A DNA stretch of 64,000 bases from Clostridia bacterium (GCA_021205365.1 JAJPXP010000032.1:19976-83975); one strand, 5' to 3'; counted from the stretch's first letter, positions 29,404-39,211 are shown. A program made the numbers and translations. The notes: generated from the letters alone by a model not told the origin.

Positions 29404-30747
29404 TTAAACGATGGATTCGATTACCTTTGCAACTGCCTCAGCTGCTGCATAAACGCGGTTCTTATCCACGCCCTCTACCATAACACGAACCAGCGGCTCC
29501 GTGCCGGACGGACGGACAAGAATACGGCCTTCCCCCAGCGTTTCCTTTTCCTTGGCGATAGAATCCTGTACTTCCTGACGCTCCGACAAGGAATACTTCA
29601 GTGCAGTCGGAACCGAGACATTAATCATAATCTGTGGCCACGGAACAACTTCTGCCGCAATTTCAGAGGCACGCTTACCGCTGTCCTTCAGCATCTTCAG
29701 GAACTGAATTGCAGTCAGTTCACCATCACCAGTGGTTGCATACTCCAGAAAAATAACATGGCCAGACTGCTCACCGCCGAGAATATAGCCATTTTCCAGC
29801 ATTTTTTCCAGCACATAACGGTCGCCGACATTTGCACAAATAATTTCCATGCCGCGTTCCTTTGCATATGCATGCAGACCCATATTGGACAGGATCGTTG
29901 CAACAAATGCATTGCCACGCAGTTTGTGCTGCTTTTTCAGTTCAGCAGCGCAGACTGCCATAATACGGTCACCGTCCAGCACTTCACCCTTGTCATCTAC
30001 AACGAGACAGCGGTCGGCATCGCCGTCAAATGCAATACCCACATCATAGCCGCCTTCCTTCACCAGCCGCTGTAATGCTTCCAGATGGGTGGAACCACAG
30101 TGCGCATTGATATTACAGCCATCCGGCTCATAATAGCGGACAGTGGCATCCATATTCAGCTTACGGAACAAGGTGGACGCAGTGGCAGACGCTGCGCCAT
30201 TTGCACAGTCTACCGCAACACGCAGACCGGACAGATCTCCAGAAACAGTGTCTGCCAGATATGCTGTGTACTCCTCTATCGGGTCCATTTCCAACGGCAA
30301 CACGCGTCCGATCTTGTCGTGTGTTGCACGCGGCAGGTCATCCACATGTTCGATGTATTCTTCAATCCGTGCTTCCAGTTCATCTGAAAGCTTATACCCG
30401 CTTCCAGCAAAAACTTTAATGCCATTGTGTTCATACGGATTATGCGATGCAGAAATAACAATGCCTGCATCCGCCATATGCTTAATCGTCAGATATGCCA
30501 CAGCCGGGGTCGGAATGACACCCAGAGATTCTACATCTGCGCCGGAAGAGCAGATACCTGCAATCAATGCAGCCTCCAGCATGTCAGAAGAAATGCGAGT
30601 ATCCTTACCAATCAGAATCTTAGTACGATGATTCGACTGCTGCGACAACGCATAGGCTACCGAACGGCCAACCTTAAATGCCAGATGTGCATCCAGCTCA
30701 ACATTGACAACACCACGGATACCATCTGTTCCAAAATACTTGCCCAT
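29404..30747 (-). CDS. glmM: Phosphoglucosamine mutase
   Basis: Interconverts glucosamine-6-phosphate and glucosamine-1-phosphate for UDP-GlcNAc and cell wall synthesis. Alpha-D-phosphohexomutase fold: FGTDGIRG at the start, phosphoserine loop ISASHNPYEHNG near residue 100, metal loop DGDADRC near 240, sugar loop GGEQSGH near 325 and phosphate loop RPSGTEPLVRV near the end. Length 447 is normal. The start ATG 30747 (MGKYFGTDG) has GAGGAG 9 bases upstream; the longer frame is not supported. It follows ruvB by 77 bases and may be partly read from the ruv promoter. Confidence 0.97.
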   Translation of the reverse strand: MGKYFGTDGIRGVVNVELDAHLAFKVGRSVAYALSQQSNHRTKILIGKDTRISSDMLEAALIAGICSSGADVESLGVIPTPAVAYLTIKHMADAGIVISASHNPYEHNGIKVFAGSGYKLSDELEARIEEYIEHVDDLPRATHDKIGRVLPLEMDPIEEYTAYLADTVSGDLSGLRVAVDCANGAASATASTLFRKLNMDATVRYYEPDGCNINAHCGSTHLEALQRLVKEGGYDVGIAFDGDADRCLVVDDKGEVLDGDRIMAVCAAELKKQHKLRGNAFVATILSNMGLHAYAKERGMEIICANVGDRYVLEKMLENGYILGGEQSGHVIFLEYATTGDGELTAIQFLKMLKDSGKRASEIAAEVVPWPQIMINVSVPTALKYSLSERQEVQDSIAKEKETLGEGRILVRPSGTEPLVRVMVEGVDKNRVYAAAEAVAKVIESIV

Positions 30748-30824
30748 ATCATTATACTCCTCTTCTATCAGATAAAATACTGTGCACATCATACATTCAT
30801 GCACACAATGTGAATATTTCTCAA

Positions 30825-31880
30825 TTAAATGCCATCCAACCGGAACTGTTCCGGCATCTTGGATATATCGGGATTGATATCCAAATGCTCATATGCCAAA
30901 GCGGTCACACAGCGTCCGCGCGGCGTACGATTCAGGAAGCCAATCTGCATCAGATATGGCTCATAAACATCCTCCAAGGTAACTGCTTCCTCACCGATGG
31001 TTGCAGCCAGCGTATCCAAGCCAACCGGTCCGCCGTCAAACGCTGTCATGATACTGCGTAGCATACGGCGGTCAACAGAATCCAGCCCCAGTTCATCTAT
31101 CTCCAGCGCACGCAGAGCGATGTCGGCAGCTTCCCTTGTAATCACACCATCAAACCGGACCTCTGCAAAATCACGCACCCGGCGCAGCATACGGTTGGCG
31201 ATACGAGGCGTGCCACGAGAACGGCGTGCAATTTCATACGTGCCTTCCGGCTCTGCTTTCACCTGCAGGATTTCCGCAGAACGTGCAACAATCTGCTGCA
31301 GTTCTTCCGGTGAATACAATTCCAGGCGGAGCATGACGCCGAAGCGGTCACGCAACGGAGAGGTCATCTGTCCGGCACGGGTTGTCGCCCCGATCAGTGT
31401 AAATTTCGGCAGATCCAGGCGGATCGAACGGGCAGACGGGCCTTTGCCAATGATAATGTCAAGGGCATAATCCTCCATCGCCGGATACAGAATTTCTTCT
31501 ACACTGCGATCCAGCCGGTGGATTTCATCGATAAATAAGATATCATTTTCACTCAAATTCGTCAACAGTGCAGCCAAATCTCCTGCTTTTTCAATCGCAG
31601 GTCCACTGGTGACGCGGATATTCACACCCATTTCATTGGCAATGATACCTGCCAGTGTCGTTTTTCCAAGTCCCGGAGGGCCATACAGCAAAACATGATC
31701 CAACGGCTCTCCGCGGCGTCTGGCAGCTTCAATAAAAACAGCAAGATTTTCCTTTGCCTTTGCCTGTCCAATATATTCCGTCATCGTTTTGGGACGCAGG
31801 GACGGTTCCCCGCTGTCCTCTGATGTCTGCGATGTTGTCACAATGCGTTCGGAAAAATCATCATCAAATTCGATACTCAT
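30825..31880 (-). CDS. ruvB: Holliday junction branch migration helicase RuvB
   Basis: Hexameric AAA+ motor that drives branch migration at Holliday junctions with RuvA. Walker [12 protein letters not shown] near residue 65, Walker [11 protein letters not shown] near 115, sensor GATTRAG near 165, and the C-terminal winged helix with [10 protein letters not shown] and [10 protein letters not shown]. Length 351. ATG 31880 is used, with GAGG 9 bases upstream; a TTG five codons earlier is less likely. ruvA ends 15 bases before it, in the usual order ruvC-ruvA-ruvB. Confidence 0.98.
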   Translation of the reverse strand: MSIEFDDDFSERIVTTSQTSEDSGEPSLRPKTMTEYIGQAKAKENLAVFIEAARRRGEPLDHVLLYGPPGLGKTTLAGIIANEMGVNIRVTSGPAIEKAGDLAALLTNLSENDILFIDEIHRLDRSVEEILYPAMEDYALDIIIGKGPSARSIRLDLPKFTLIGATTRAGQMTSPLRDRFGVMLRLELYSPEELQQIVARSAEILQVKAEPEGTYEIARRSRGTPRIANRMLRRVRDFAEVRFDGVITREAADIALRALEIDELGLDSVDRRMLRSIMTAFDGGPVGLDTLAATIGEEAVTLEDVYEPYLMQIGFLNRTPRGRCVTALAYEHLDINPDISKMPEQFRLDGI

Positions 31881-31895
31881 AGATATATTCCTCAA

Positions 31896-32510
31896 TTACT
31901 GTGCTGCCAGCTTTTTCAGGCATGCACGGATGAGTTCCTCTGCGGTTAGGTTTGGATCGGCTTCCAAGCCCTCCATTGCCTTCATTGCTTCCGTCTGGGA
32001 ATATCCCAGCACCATCAATGCAGAAACCGCTTCACTGACTGCATTTACAGCGCTGTCCTGTATCGGCGTGACCATAACCAGGCCGCCGCCCGATTGCAGG
32101 GTTTCCTGTTCCTTTGCCAGCTTGTCTTTCAATTCGAGACAGATACGCTGTGCAATTTTTTTGCCAATACCGGGGGCCTGTGTCAGAAATTTTGCGTCCC
32201 CGGTGATAATACACAGCGCCAGTTGGCTCGGTGGTGCAATGCTGAGAATCGCAAGCGCGGCCTTCGGGCCGACACCCGAGACACCCAGCAGCAGCTTGAA
32301 GAGATTCAACTCCTCCTGCTCTGCAAAGCCATATAAATCACAGGCATTTTCCCGAATGCTCATATATGTATATAGCCGCGTCATCTTACCCTTCTGAATG
32401 GAAGCACAGGTATTCTGCGACGTACGGCATGCATAGCCGACACCACCGCAGTCAATCACCGCAAGCTCCTTTTCAATCAGCGCAACTATTCCTTCCAGAT
32501 AATAAAACAA
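31896..32510 (-). CDS. ruvA: Holliday junction DNA helicase subunit RuvA
   Basis: Tetrameric junction-binding protein that recruits RuvB. An N-terminal OB fold (residues 1-~62), two helix-hairpin-helix motifs (LLGVSGVGPKAALAI near 71, APGIGKKIAQRI near 106) and a C-terminal RuvB-binding domain (TEAMKAMEG, LTAEELIRACLKKL). Length 204. The start is TTG at 32510 (FYYLEG), with AAGGAG 6 bases upstream; an ATG a few bases earlier is out of frame. Confidence 0.97.
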   Translation of the reverse strand: MFYYLEGIVALIEKELAVIDCGGVGYACRTSQNTCASIQKGKMTRLYTYMSIRENACDLYGFAEQEELNLFKLLLGVSGVGPKAALAILSIAPPSQLALCIITGDAKFLTQAPGIGKKIAQRICLELKDKLAKEQETLQSGGGLVMVTPIQDSAVNAVSEAVSALMVLGYSQTEAMKAMEGLEADPNLTAEELIRACLKKLAAQ

Positions 32511-32540
32511 AACATGCTCCTTTTCCGCATGAAAGCTTTG

Positions 32541-33065
32541 TTATTTGCCGCCTGCATTGATTTCAAACTGCTGCAGCTTTTTCTTTACCAGCTGGGAGTC
32601 TTCTGCATGTGCGTGACAAACAGCCAATGCAAGGGCATCTGCAGCGTCATCTGGCCGCGGCATGCGATTGAGCTTTAGCATAATCCGGGTCATTTCCATA
32701 ACCTGCCGCTTTTCCGCCTTACCGTAACCTACAACAGACTGCTTGACCTGCGACGGCGTATATTCCGCCGGGGTAATTCCCCTTTGGGCACACGCGAGCA
32801 AAATCACGCCACGGGCATGTCCAACCTGAATGCCAGTCGTAATATTGGTATTAAAAAACAGCTCCTCCACTGCGACAGCATCCGGTTTGAATGTGTCCAG
32901 CAGCGTTAGCATGTCATTATAAATTTCCTTCAGGCGCAGATGCAGTGCCACACCAGCGGGTGTTGTAATCGCACCATGGCGGATATGGGTAAACTGATTG
33001 CGTTCAAATTGTACCACACCATATCCGACAGTCGCATACCCCGGGTCAATACCAAGAATAATCAT
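32541..33065 (-). CDS. ruvC: Crossover junction endodeoxyribonuclease RuvC
   Basis: Resolves Holliday junctions after RuvAB migration. RNase H-like fold with the acidic catalytic residues in ILGIDPGYATVGYG (Asp7), AVEELFFNTN (Glu near 68) and RPDDAADALALAVCH near 138. Length 174. ATG 33065 follows GGAGG by 5 bases; the frame upstream to 33092 overlaps the promoter. First gene of the ruvCAB operon. Confidence 0.97.
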   Translation of the reverse strand: MIILGIDPGYATVGYGVVQFERNQFTHIRHGAITTPAGVALHLRLKEIYNDMLTLLDTFKPDAVAVEELFFNTNITTGIQVGHARGVILLACAQRGITPAEYTPSQVKQSVVGYGKAEKRQVMEMTRIMLKLNRMPRPDDAADALALAVCHAHAEDSQLVKKKLQQFEINAGGK

Positions 33066-33096
33066 GCGAACCTCCACTACGTCAACATACATCTTT

Positions 33097-33125
33097 AGTG
33101 TACCACAATAAAGGTAATATCACAA
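33097..33125 (-). promoter_or_regulatory. Promoter of the ruvCAB operon
   Basis: On the minus strand TTGTGA (33120-33125), 17-base spacer, TACACT (33097-33102). No LexA-like box is obvious beside it. Confidence 0.6.
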
Positions 33126-33166
33126 GAAAATCCTCTATTTTTGATCAAAAAGGCCTTTTATTTGCA

Positions 33167-34423
33167 TTATTTTCCATATCCTGCCTGACGGATTTTTTCC
33201 GCCGCCAGCAAAATACCAGCTTTGCCGGATGGATATGTTAAGCCACCCTGCATATAGCAGACATATGGTTCGCGCATCGGTGCATCAGCAGACAACTCAA
33301 TGGAAGCACCTTGAACAAATGCACCAGCCGCCATGATTACCTCATCGTCGTATCCCGGCATCGCCCACGGTACAGGTGTCACAAAGGAATCCACCGGTGC
33401 CCCCGCCTGGATGCCCTCACAGAATCTGCACAGCGGTTCCGGTGCGCCAAATGCAATCGTCTGGATAATATCATGACGGGTATCTTCAGGAAGCGGATGC
33501 ACTTCAAAACCCATCATCTGCATCACCTTTGCACCGAAAATTGCAGTTTTTAACGCCTGTGCCGTGGTATGCGGCGCTAAAAACAGGCCCTGATACAGCA
33601 GTCGGTTCTGTCCCATGGTGCAGCCGCATTCGCCGCCGATTCCCGGTGCAGTCAGCCGATAAGAAGCATTTTCCACAAGATCCTTCCTTCCGGCAATATA
33701 GCCGCCCGTCGGTGCAAGCCCGCCGCCCGGATTCTTGATAAGAGAGCCCGCAATGATATCTGCGCCAACCTGCGTCGGCTCCCGTTCTTCTACAAATTCA
33801 CCATAGCAGTTATCCACCATGATGACTGCATCCGGATTTGCTGCATGTACTGCTGTGCAGACCTCTCCAATCTGTTCACAGGATAATGTTTCACGGACTG
33901 CATAGCCCTTACTGCGCTGGATAAATACCAGCTTGACATCTGGTGCCTTAGCGGCTTCTACAATTGCTGGAATATCTGGCAAGCCGTCCTTCATCTCTAC
34001 CTGACGGTAACCAATACCATACTGCTTCATACTGCCTGCCATATCACCATTGATGGTATTCATCAGGGTGTCATATGCCGGACCAGTTGCCGATAATACC
34101 ACATCCCCAGTTTTGACTGCGGAAAACATCGCACAGCAGAGCGCATGTGTGCCATTGACAAAGCCAATACGCACGAGTGCAGCTTCTGCACCAAAAATAT
34201 CAGCATAAATCTCATCCAGGGTATCACGACCCTTGTCATCGTAGCCATAACCAGTGGTTCCGGCGAACATAGCTTCTGCGACACGGTTCTTGGCAAATGC
34301 AGCCAGAACCTTTTCGGTATTGTGTTCGCTGATTCCATCAATCTCATTAAAATACGGACGAACTGCCAGCTCAGCATCCCTGCCAAGCTGGCGGATCTCC
34401 GGTGAAATATCCAAATAAGTCAT
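33167..34423 (-). CDS. PLP-dependent enzyme of the methionine gamma-lyase-related (YnbB) group
   Basis: Fold-type I PLP enzyme, annotated in Firmicutes as aluminium-resistance or methionine gamma-lyase family protein. The substrate is not proven. The cofactor lysine is in GSLIKNPGGGLAPTGG near residue 232, with DNCYGEF before it and GTTGYGYDDKGRDTLDEIYA near the N-terminus. Length 418 is typical. It overlaps the preceding GNAT gene by 4 bases (ATGA) and so is translationally coupled to it. In many relatives ynbB lies near glutamine synthetase, which is not the case here. Confidence 0.9.
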   Translation of the reverse strand: MTYLDISPEIRQLGRDAELAVRPYFNEIDGISEHNTEKVLAAFAKNRVAEAMFAGTTGYGYDDKGRDTLDEIYADIFGAEAALVRIGFVNGTHALCCAMFSAVKTGDVVLSATGPAYDTLMNTINGDMAGSMKQYGIGYRQVEMKDGLPDIPAIVEAAKAPDVKLVFIQRSKGYAVRETLSCEQIGEVCTAVHAANPDAVIMVDNCYGEFVEEREPTQVGADIIAGSLIKNPGGGLAPTGGYIAGRKDLVENASYRLTAPGIGGECGCTMGQNRLLYQGLFLAPHTTAQALKTAIFGAKVMQMMGFEVHPLPEDTRHDIIQTIAFGAPEPLCRFCEGIQAGAPVDSFVTPVPWAMPGYDDEVIMAAGAFVQGASIELSADAPMREPYVCYMQGGLTYPSGKAGILLAAEKIRQAGYGK

Positions 34424-34842
34424 ATTTTCTTCTCCATCATCTGATGCGGGCAGCCTTCGTCATCATAGATATCTCCAAAAGGCTGAAACCCGTTTTTTTC
34501 ATAAAATTTCATTGCTCTACATTGTGCGCCGAGAATAATCTTTTGCACGCCAAGCTGTGCCGCTTTTTCACAGCAGGCGGTCAGCAGCATCGAACCGCTT
34601 CCACCGCCGCGTTCCTTCTTCAATACCGCAACACGTCCAACATGCATGGAATGATTTCCATCCTCTGAAAACATCCGGGCTGTACCGATCACAGCACCAT
34701 TCCGGCGAAGCAAAACATGCCAGCTCTTTGCATCCACATCATCAAATTCCTGGCAGAAGCCCTGCTCTTGCATAAAAACTGCTTCGCGAATCCGGCGTGC
34801 TTCCTTTGGCAGACAGCCAAAATCGCTCCAAATCCAATCCAT
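34420..34842 (-). CDS. GNAT-family N-acetyltransferase
   Basis: A 140-residue acetyl-CoA-dependent acyltransferase. The N-terminus IREAVFMQEQGFCQEFDD is the typical ElaA/YitI-like opening. The acetyl-CoA loop is KKERGGGSGSMLLTACCEKA near residue 75, and FYEKNGFQPFGD near 115 is the usual C-terminal element. The acceptor is unknown. ATG 34842 has GAGGAG 6 bases upstream. It overlaps the PLP enzyme gene, and the pair may act on a common amino compound; this is inferred from coupling only. Confidence 0.92.
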   Translation of the reverse strand: MDWIWSDFGCLPKEARRIREAVFMQEQGFCQEFDDVDAKSWHVLLRRNGAVIGTARMFSEDGNHSMHVGRVAVLKKERGGGSGSMLLTACCEKAAQLGVQKIILGAQCRAMKFYEKNGFQPFGDIYDDEGCPHQMMEKKI

Positions 34843-34860
34843 TGTTTTCTCCTCATTCCG

Positions 34861-34897
34861 TCAAAAAGGACGGCGCATTGCTGCAATCCGTCCTTTT
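34861..34897 (-). terminator. Terminator of the envelope operon
   Basis: On the minus strand AAAAGGACGG pairs with CCGTCCTTTT across a 14-base loop, ending in TTTTTGA. Confidence 0.85.
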
Positions 34898-34900
34898 CTA

Positions 34901-35677
34901 TTATTCAGCCTCATTTGCCAGCAGGGAACTTCCATCCGGTAGCAGAAACAATGCCTCCATCGGTTCCTCCTGTTGGATATTGTCAATCACAACACTGCGA
35001 ACCAGCTCACTGCCGCGGTTATAATCCGCCTGAACCAGCAAACCGCTCACAGCAGATACCCAATAGGTCAGGCTATATCCCGTGTCGGTATCATTTACAG
35101 TGACATAAATACACGCTTCTCCGTTCACTGTGCGTTCACCAGCAGCAAGAATATCCGTCTTTTCCTCCTGCACCACAGTTTCATATGTCGGAATCATACT
35201 CATATCATCCGCAGAAACCGTCCCGGCAGAGCCGCTGTACTGTGTTGCGCCGCCATTACGCCATGCATAATATATATCATCTTTGACTGCTTCATAGCGC
35301 TCCATATTGCCTTCTGAATTAAAGTAACCAGTCAGGCAGACACCATCGCGGACATACTGCATGGCATAGATGGTTTCCCAGCTTCCGCTCCAATACAGGG
35401 TATTGGTTACTGATGCCGTATAGGCATCAGGCCGACGCATGCTTGCAATTACCTGCTGCACATTATCAACGGTGATATTGGCATCCGTACGCTGGTATCC
35501 GGTCTGTTCCGTTACATCGTAGAGTTCTGCACTCCCCGCCGGAAGTGCAATTCCTGAGCCTTTTCCACCGAGGCACAGCGCCAAAACAACAGCAAGTAAA
35601 ACAGCACAGGCAAATACAATCAGCCCGGTATGCCGCAGCCTTTTACCACGCGCAGCAATATCAGTCTTATCTTCCAT
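34901..35677 (-). CDS. Membrane-anchored extracytoplasmic protein, LolA/MucB-like look
   Basis: A 258-residue protein with a short cytoplasmic start, one hydrophobic segment (about residues 18-38, HTGLIVFACAVLLAVVLALC) and a large outside domain. This domain is beta-rich (NTLYWSGSWETIYAMQY, EACIYVTVNDTDTGYSLTYW, LLVQADYNRG) and resembles lipoprotein-carrier or MucB-type folds. That is an impression, not a match. ATG 35677 has AGAGG 7 bases upstream. It is the last gene of the operon with the aminotransferase, tagO-like and wecB-like genes and may assist envelope polymer handling. Confidence 0.75.
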   Translation of the reverse strand: MEDKTDIAARGKRLRHTGLIVFACAVLLAVVLALCLGGKGSGIALPAGSAELYDVTEQTGYQRTDANITVDNVQQVIASMRRPDAYTASVTNTLYWSGSWETIYAMQYVRDGVCLTGYFNSEGNMERYEAVKDDIYYAWRNGGATQYSGSAGTVSADDMSMIPTYETVVQEEKTDILAAGERTVNGEACIYVTVNDTDTGYSLTYWVSAVSGLLVQADYNRGSELVRSVVIDNIQQEEPMEALFLLPDGSSLLANEAE

Positions 35678-35690
35678 CAAAGAACCTCTT

Positions 35691-36839
35691 TTACGGACAG
35701 AATTCATCCGGCTTCTCGGAAATCTGACCGAAATGGCAGCGAATCATCTGCACAATACGCCGGGAAGTCTGCCCATCGCCATACGGATTGACCGCATGTG
35801 CCATCTTTTGATATTCTTCCTCATGATCCAGCAATGTGCATGCCATAGAATAGATGGTTTCCTCATCCACTCCTGCCAGACGTACCGTACCGGCTTCAAT
35901 TGCCTCTGGTCGTTCTGTCTCACGGCGCAAAACGAGAACCGGCTTGCCAAGGCTCGGCGCTTCCTCCTGCAGTCCGCCGGAATCTGTCAGAACCATAAAG
36001 CTGCGTCCCATCAGGTTGTGCATTTCATCCACAGCCAACGGCTCAATCAGATGAATGCGGTCATGACCGGACAAATACGTTGCGGCGGTCTCACGCACAT
36101 ACGGACTGAGATGTACCGGATACACAATGTCAATATCCTCATATGCATCTGCCAGGCGGCGGAGAGCACGCATAATGTTTTCCATCGGCTCTCCATAATT
36201 TTCACGGCGATGTGCCGTTACCAGAATCACACGCCGTCCCATATAATCCAGCGTATTCAGCACTTCATCCCGGAAGATGAAATTCGAACAAACTGTGGAA
36301 TGAATTGCATCGACAACAGTATTGCCGCATACAATGACACCATCTGTAATACCCTCAGCTGCCAGATTCCTGCGGTTTCGCTCTGTTGGAGCAAAATGCA
36401 GTTCTGCAATCTGTCCCGTCAGCTTCCGGTTCATTTCCTCCGGGAATGGGGAATACTTGTCAAATGTGCGCAGGCCAGCTTCCACATGGCCCACCGGAAT
36501 CTTGTGATAAAAGGCCGCCAGCGCCCCAGCAAAGGTTGTCGATGTATCGCCATGTACCAGGACAATATCCGGCTTTGCCTGCTCCAGCACTTCATCCAAA
36601 CCAGTCAGAGACTTGGTTGTAATCGTCGCCAGTGTCTGGCGCGGCTGCATGATATCCAGATCATAGTCAGCCTTCAGTTTGAAAATATCCATAACCTGGT
36701 CCAGCATCTGACGATGCTGTGCGGTAACGCAGACAATGGACTCCACACCTTCTGTGCGCTCCAGCTCATGTACCAGCGGAGCCATTTTTATTGCCTCCGG
36801 CCGTGTACCGAAGACAGTCATTACTTTGATTGTTTTCAT
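35691..36839 (-). CDS. wecB: UDP-N-acetylglucosamine 2-epimerase (non-hydrolysing)
   Basis: Converts UDP-GlcNAc to UDP-ManNAc for teichoic acid linkage units or surface polysaccharide. Signature segments: FGTRPEAIKMAPLV near residue 10, HGDTSTTFAGALAAFY near 95, HVEAGLRTFDKYSPFPEE near 115, TAHRRENYG near 210 and TDSGGLQEEAPSLGKPVLVL near 285, followed by RRETERPEA. Length 382 is usual. ATG 36839 has GGAGG 8 bases upstream. It follows the tagO/wecA-type gene by 17 bases, which fits a shared linkage-unit pathway; mnaA is the Gram-positive synonym. Confidence 0.95.
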   Translation of the reverse strand: MKTIKVMTVFGTRPEAIKMAPLVHELERTEGVESIVCVTAQHRQMLDQVMDIFKLKADYDLDIMQPRQTLATITTKSLTGLDEVLEQAKPDIVLVHGDTSTTFAGALAAFYHKIPVGHVEAGLRTFDKYSPFPEEMNRKLTGQIAELHFAPTERNRRNLAAEGITDGVIVCGNTVVDAIHSTVCSNFIFRDEVLNTLDYMGRRVILVTAHRRENYGEPMENIMRALRRLADAYEDIDIVYPVHLSPYVRETAATYLSGHDRIHLIEPLAVDEMHNLMGRSFMVLTDSGGLQEEAPSLGKPVLVLRRETERPEAIEAGTVRLAGVDEETIYSMACTLLDHEEEYQKMAHAVNPYGDGQTSRRIVQMIRCHFGQISEKPDEFCP

Positions 36840-36856
36840 TCTCAAATCCTCCGCAA

Positions 36857-37993
36857 TTACGGCTTCTGTTCAGAATGTTTTTCTTCTGCAGCTTTTTCAC
36901 GCTTGCGCAGTTCATCCCGCAGCTGCTGTTCATGGAACTTCATTTTCCGTTTCTCGGTGGAGAGGTAAACGATACCGCCAATGACAATGGCAATCAGCAC
37001 AACTGCTACCATAACGATCGCACGGAACTCACCGGAGGTTGTCAGCACAACTGCCAGAAGCCCGAGGATTGTTGAAATGATATAGAGAATCGCTACCGTC
37101 TGCTTCTGGTTAAAGCCCATGTCAATCAATCTGTGATGGACATGACCACGATCCGGCGAAAACGGACTTCTGCCCGACAGGATGCGGCGCGTAAATGCAA
37201 ACGCCGTATCAAAAATCGGCAGTCCAAGAATCAGGAACGGGACAGCAAAGGAAATAATTGCATATACCTTGAACATGCCCTGAATCGACAGCGTAGCCAG
37301 CATAAAGCCCAGAAACGTAGAACCAGTATCTCCCATGAAAATGCTTGCCGGATTCAGATTAAACGGCATAAATCCAACACACGCGCCTGCCAGTACAGCC
37401 AGAAGAATAGCAATCGGAATTTCACCGATCAAAAGAGATACCGCCAGCATAGTCATGCACGCAATTGCGGAAACACCGACCGCCAGTCCGTCCAGGCCGT
37501 CAATCAGGTTTACCGCGTTTGTAATAGCGACAATCCAGATGATGGTAATCGGAATAGACAGCACGCCAAAATGCAGATACAATTCGTTACTCAGTATGTT
37601 CGGGTTGGTAATCAGCTCAATACGCAGATTTCCGAAAATAACCGGAACTGCTGCAGCGACCAATTGGATGCCGAACTTGAACTTTGCTCCCAGCGCATTG
37701 CGGTCATCAAAAATGCCAAGAACAACGATCATCGCCGAACCAATCAAAATGGTAAAACTCTGCATCGTCCACTGCCCCATCAGCAGGCTAACGATAACAA
37801 AGCTCAAATAAATCGCAAGGCCACCCAGACGCGGAATCGGTTTTTTATGCATCCGGCGCGAATCCTTTGGGATATCAATCGCGCCAATACGGTGTGCAAG
37901 CTTCTTAACGGGTGGTGTAAAAAGGAAAGACAAAATGCCTGCCGCAAAAAACGCCACCAGAACCTTGATCACAACCAGATAAATTTCATCCAT
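36857..37993 (-). CDS. tagO: Undecaprenyl-phosphate GlcNAc-1-phosphate transferase (TagO/WecA type)
   Basis: Integral membrane enzyme that starts teichoic acid or polysaccharide assembly by moving GlcNAc-1-P to undecaprenyl phosphate. It has about ten membrane helices. Catalytic motifs are GIFDDRNALGAKFKFGIQ, NLIDGLDGLAVG, FMGDTGSTFLGF and the HVHHRL loop typical of the WecA/TagO branch. A charged C-terminal tail (KRKMKFHEQQLRDELRKR) is cytoplasmic. Length 378. ATG 37993 has GAGGTG upstream. It lies between the aminotransferase and epimerase genes in one direction with short gaps. Confidence 0.94.
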   Translation of the reverse strand: MDEIYLVVIKVLVAFFAAGILSFLFTPPVKKLAHRIGAIDIPKDSRRMHKKPIPRLGGLAIYLSFVIVSLLMGQWTMQSFTILIGSAMIVVLGIFDDRNALGAKFKFGIQLVAAAVPVIFGNLRIELITNPNILSNELYLHFGVLSIPITIIWIVAITNAVNLIDGLDGLAVGVSAIACMTMLAVSLLIGEIPIAILLAVLAGACVGFMPFNLNPASIFMGDTGSTFLGFMLATLSIQGMFKVYAIISFAVPFLILGLPIFDTAFAFTRRILSGRSPFSPDRGHVHHRLIDMGFNQKQTVAILYIISTILGLLAVVLTTSGEFRAIVMVAVVLIAIVIGGIVYLSTEKRKMKFHEQQLRDELRKREKAAEEKHSEQKP

Positions 37994-38020
37994 ATAGCAC
38001 CTCAGATCAGGCGGCGCAGA

Positions 38021-39211
38021 TTACTTCAGGAATTCTGCAACCGTTTCGCCAATGCGCTGGCATGCGATTTCAATATTTTCCAGACTCGGCATAGAGAAGT
38101 TCATACGGAAGCCATTGCAAATTGCGTCCTCATCGGTAGCAAATGCATTGCCCGGTACGCATGCAACCTTCTTTTTGGTGATCTCCTTACACAGCAGGAA
38201 GCTGTCATAGCCTTCCGGCAGCTCGCCCCAGATAAACAGGCCGCCATTCGGATGTGTAAAGGTAACGCGTTTGTCAACATACTTTTCAAGGCCTGCCAGC
38301 ATAGCGTCGCGCTTTATCTTGTGCAGCGCGCAGATATCCTGAATATGTGCATCCAGATCATAAGTAGCAAGATACTGGGAAACCAGCATCTGGAAGTACA
38401 TGTTCGTATGTACATCGCTTACCTGCTTGCAAACTACCATACGGTTGATAACGTCCTTGTTTGCCAGGCAGAAGCCGATACGCATACCAGGAGACAAAAC
38501 CTTGGAATAGGAGCCTGCATAAACAACACGGCCTTCGGTATCCATAGACTTGACGGTTGCAACCGGCTCTCCCTCGTAACGCAGCTCGAAATACGGGTTG
38601 TCCTCCAAAATCAGAACATCATACTTTTTTGCAATCTCCAGCAGCTCCTTGCGGCGTTCCAGCGTCATGGTACGTCCCGACGGATTCTGGAATGTTGGGA
38701 TAACGTAAATAAACTTAACATTTTCCGTGGTAGACAGCACTTCCTCCAGCTTGTCCATACGCATACCGTCTTCATCCATCGGTACGCCCTTCAATTCGGC
38801 GCCAAAGCTGCGGAATGCATTCAGTGCGCCGATAAAGCTCGGCTCTTCACAAACAATCACATCACCGCGGTTAATCATGGTCTGGGTGAACAGGCTGATG
38901 GTCTGCTGACCGCCAGTGGTGATGAGAACGTCATCATCCTCTGTTCCGGTCTGATACTTTTCCTTTAGGCGCTTTTTGGTCTGTTCGCGCAACGGGGTAT
39001 AGCCCTCCGTCGTGCCATACTGCAGGGTTGTAACCAGATTGTTTGCAAAAATGTCATTGCCGATTGCTGCCATTTCCTTGACCGGATAAGAACCCGGGTC
39101 TGGAGATCCGGCAGACAGTGCAATTACCTCCGGATCAACAAGAACCTTGAAAATTTCTCGAATAGCAGACGGCTTCATAGCCGCAATATGATCAGCGATT
39201 TTATATTCCAT
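38021..39211 (-). CDS. PLP-dependent aminotransferase (class I, 2-aminoadipate/LysN-like)
   Basis: Fold-type I aminotransferase of 396 residues. The N-terminus IREIFKVLVDPEVIALSAGS is typical of the MocR-related, stand-alone aminotransferases. The PLP lysine is in VVYAGSYSKVLSPGMRIG near residue 238, and EDNPYFEL holds the cofactor Asp region. The amino donor is unknown. ATG 39211 has AGGAGAG 8 bases upstream. It is the first gene of the minus-strand run that continues with tagO. A 611-residue open frame on the opposite strand over this gene and tagO is a shadow. Confidence 0.92.
   Translation of the reverse strand: MEYKIADHIAAMKPSAIREIFKVLVDPEVIALSAGSPDPGSYPVKEMAAIGNDIFANNLVTTLQYGTTEGYTPLREQTKKRLKEKYQTGTEDDDVLITTGGQQTISLFTQTMINRGDVIVCEEPSFIGALNAFRSFGAELKGVPMDEDGMRMDKLEEVLSTTENVKFIYVIPTFQNPSGRTMTLERRKELLEIAKKYDVLILEDNPYFELRYEGEPVATVKSMDTEGRVVYAGSYSKVLSPGMRIGFCLANKDVINRMVVCKQVSDVHTNMYFQMLVSQYLATYDLDAHIQDICALHKIKRDAMLAGLEKYVDKRVTFTHPNGGLFIWGELPEGYDSFLLCKEITKKKVACVPGNAFATDEDAICNGFRMNFSMPSLENIEIACQRIGETVAEFLK

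Noticed and set aside
33126..33166. AAAAGGCCTTTT palindrome as terminator of the PLP-enzyme gene
   Set aside because: The stem is only 6 bp without a loop, so it cannot be called a terminator with confidence.
35733..36968. A 411-residue plus-strand frame
   Set aside because: It is antisense to wecB and the end of tagO, with Cys/His-rich nonsense sequence.
37133..38968. A 611-residue open frame on the plus strand
   Set aside because: It lies antisense over tagO and the aminotransferase gene, both of which have strong motifs and ribosome sites. Its translation is a low-complexity mix of Arg, Gln, Asn and His with no domain, so it is a shadow frame.
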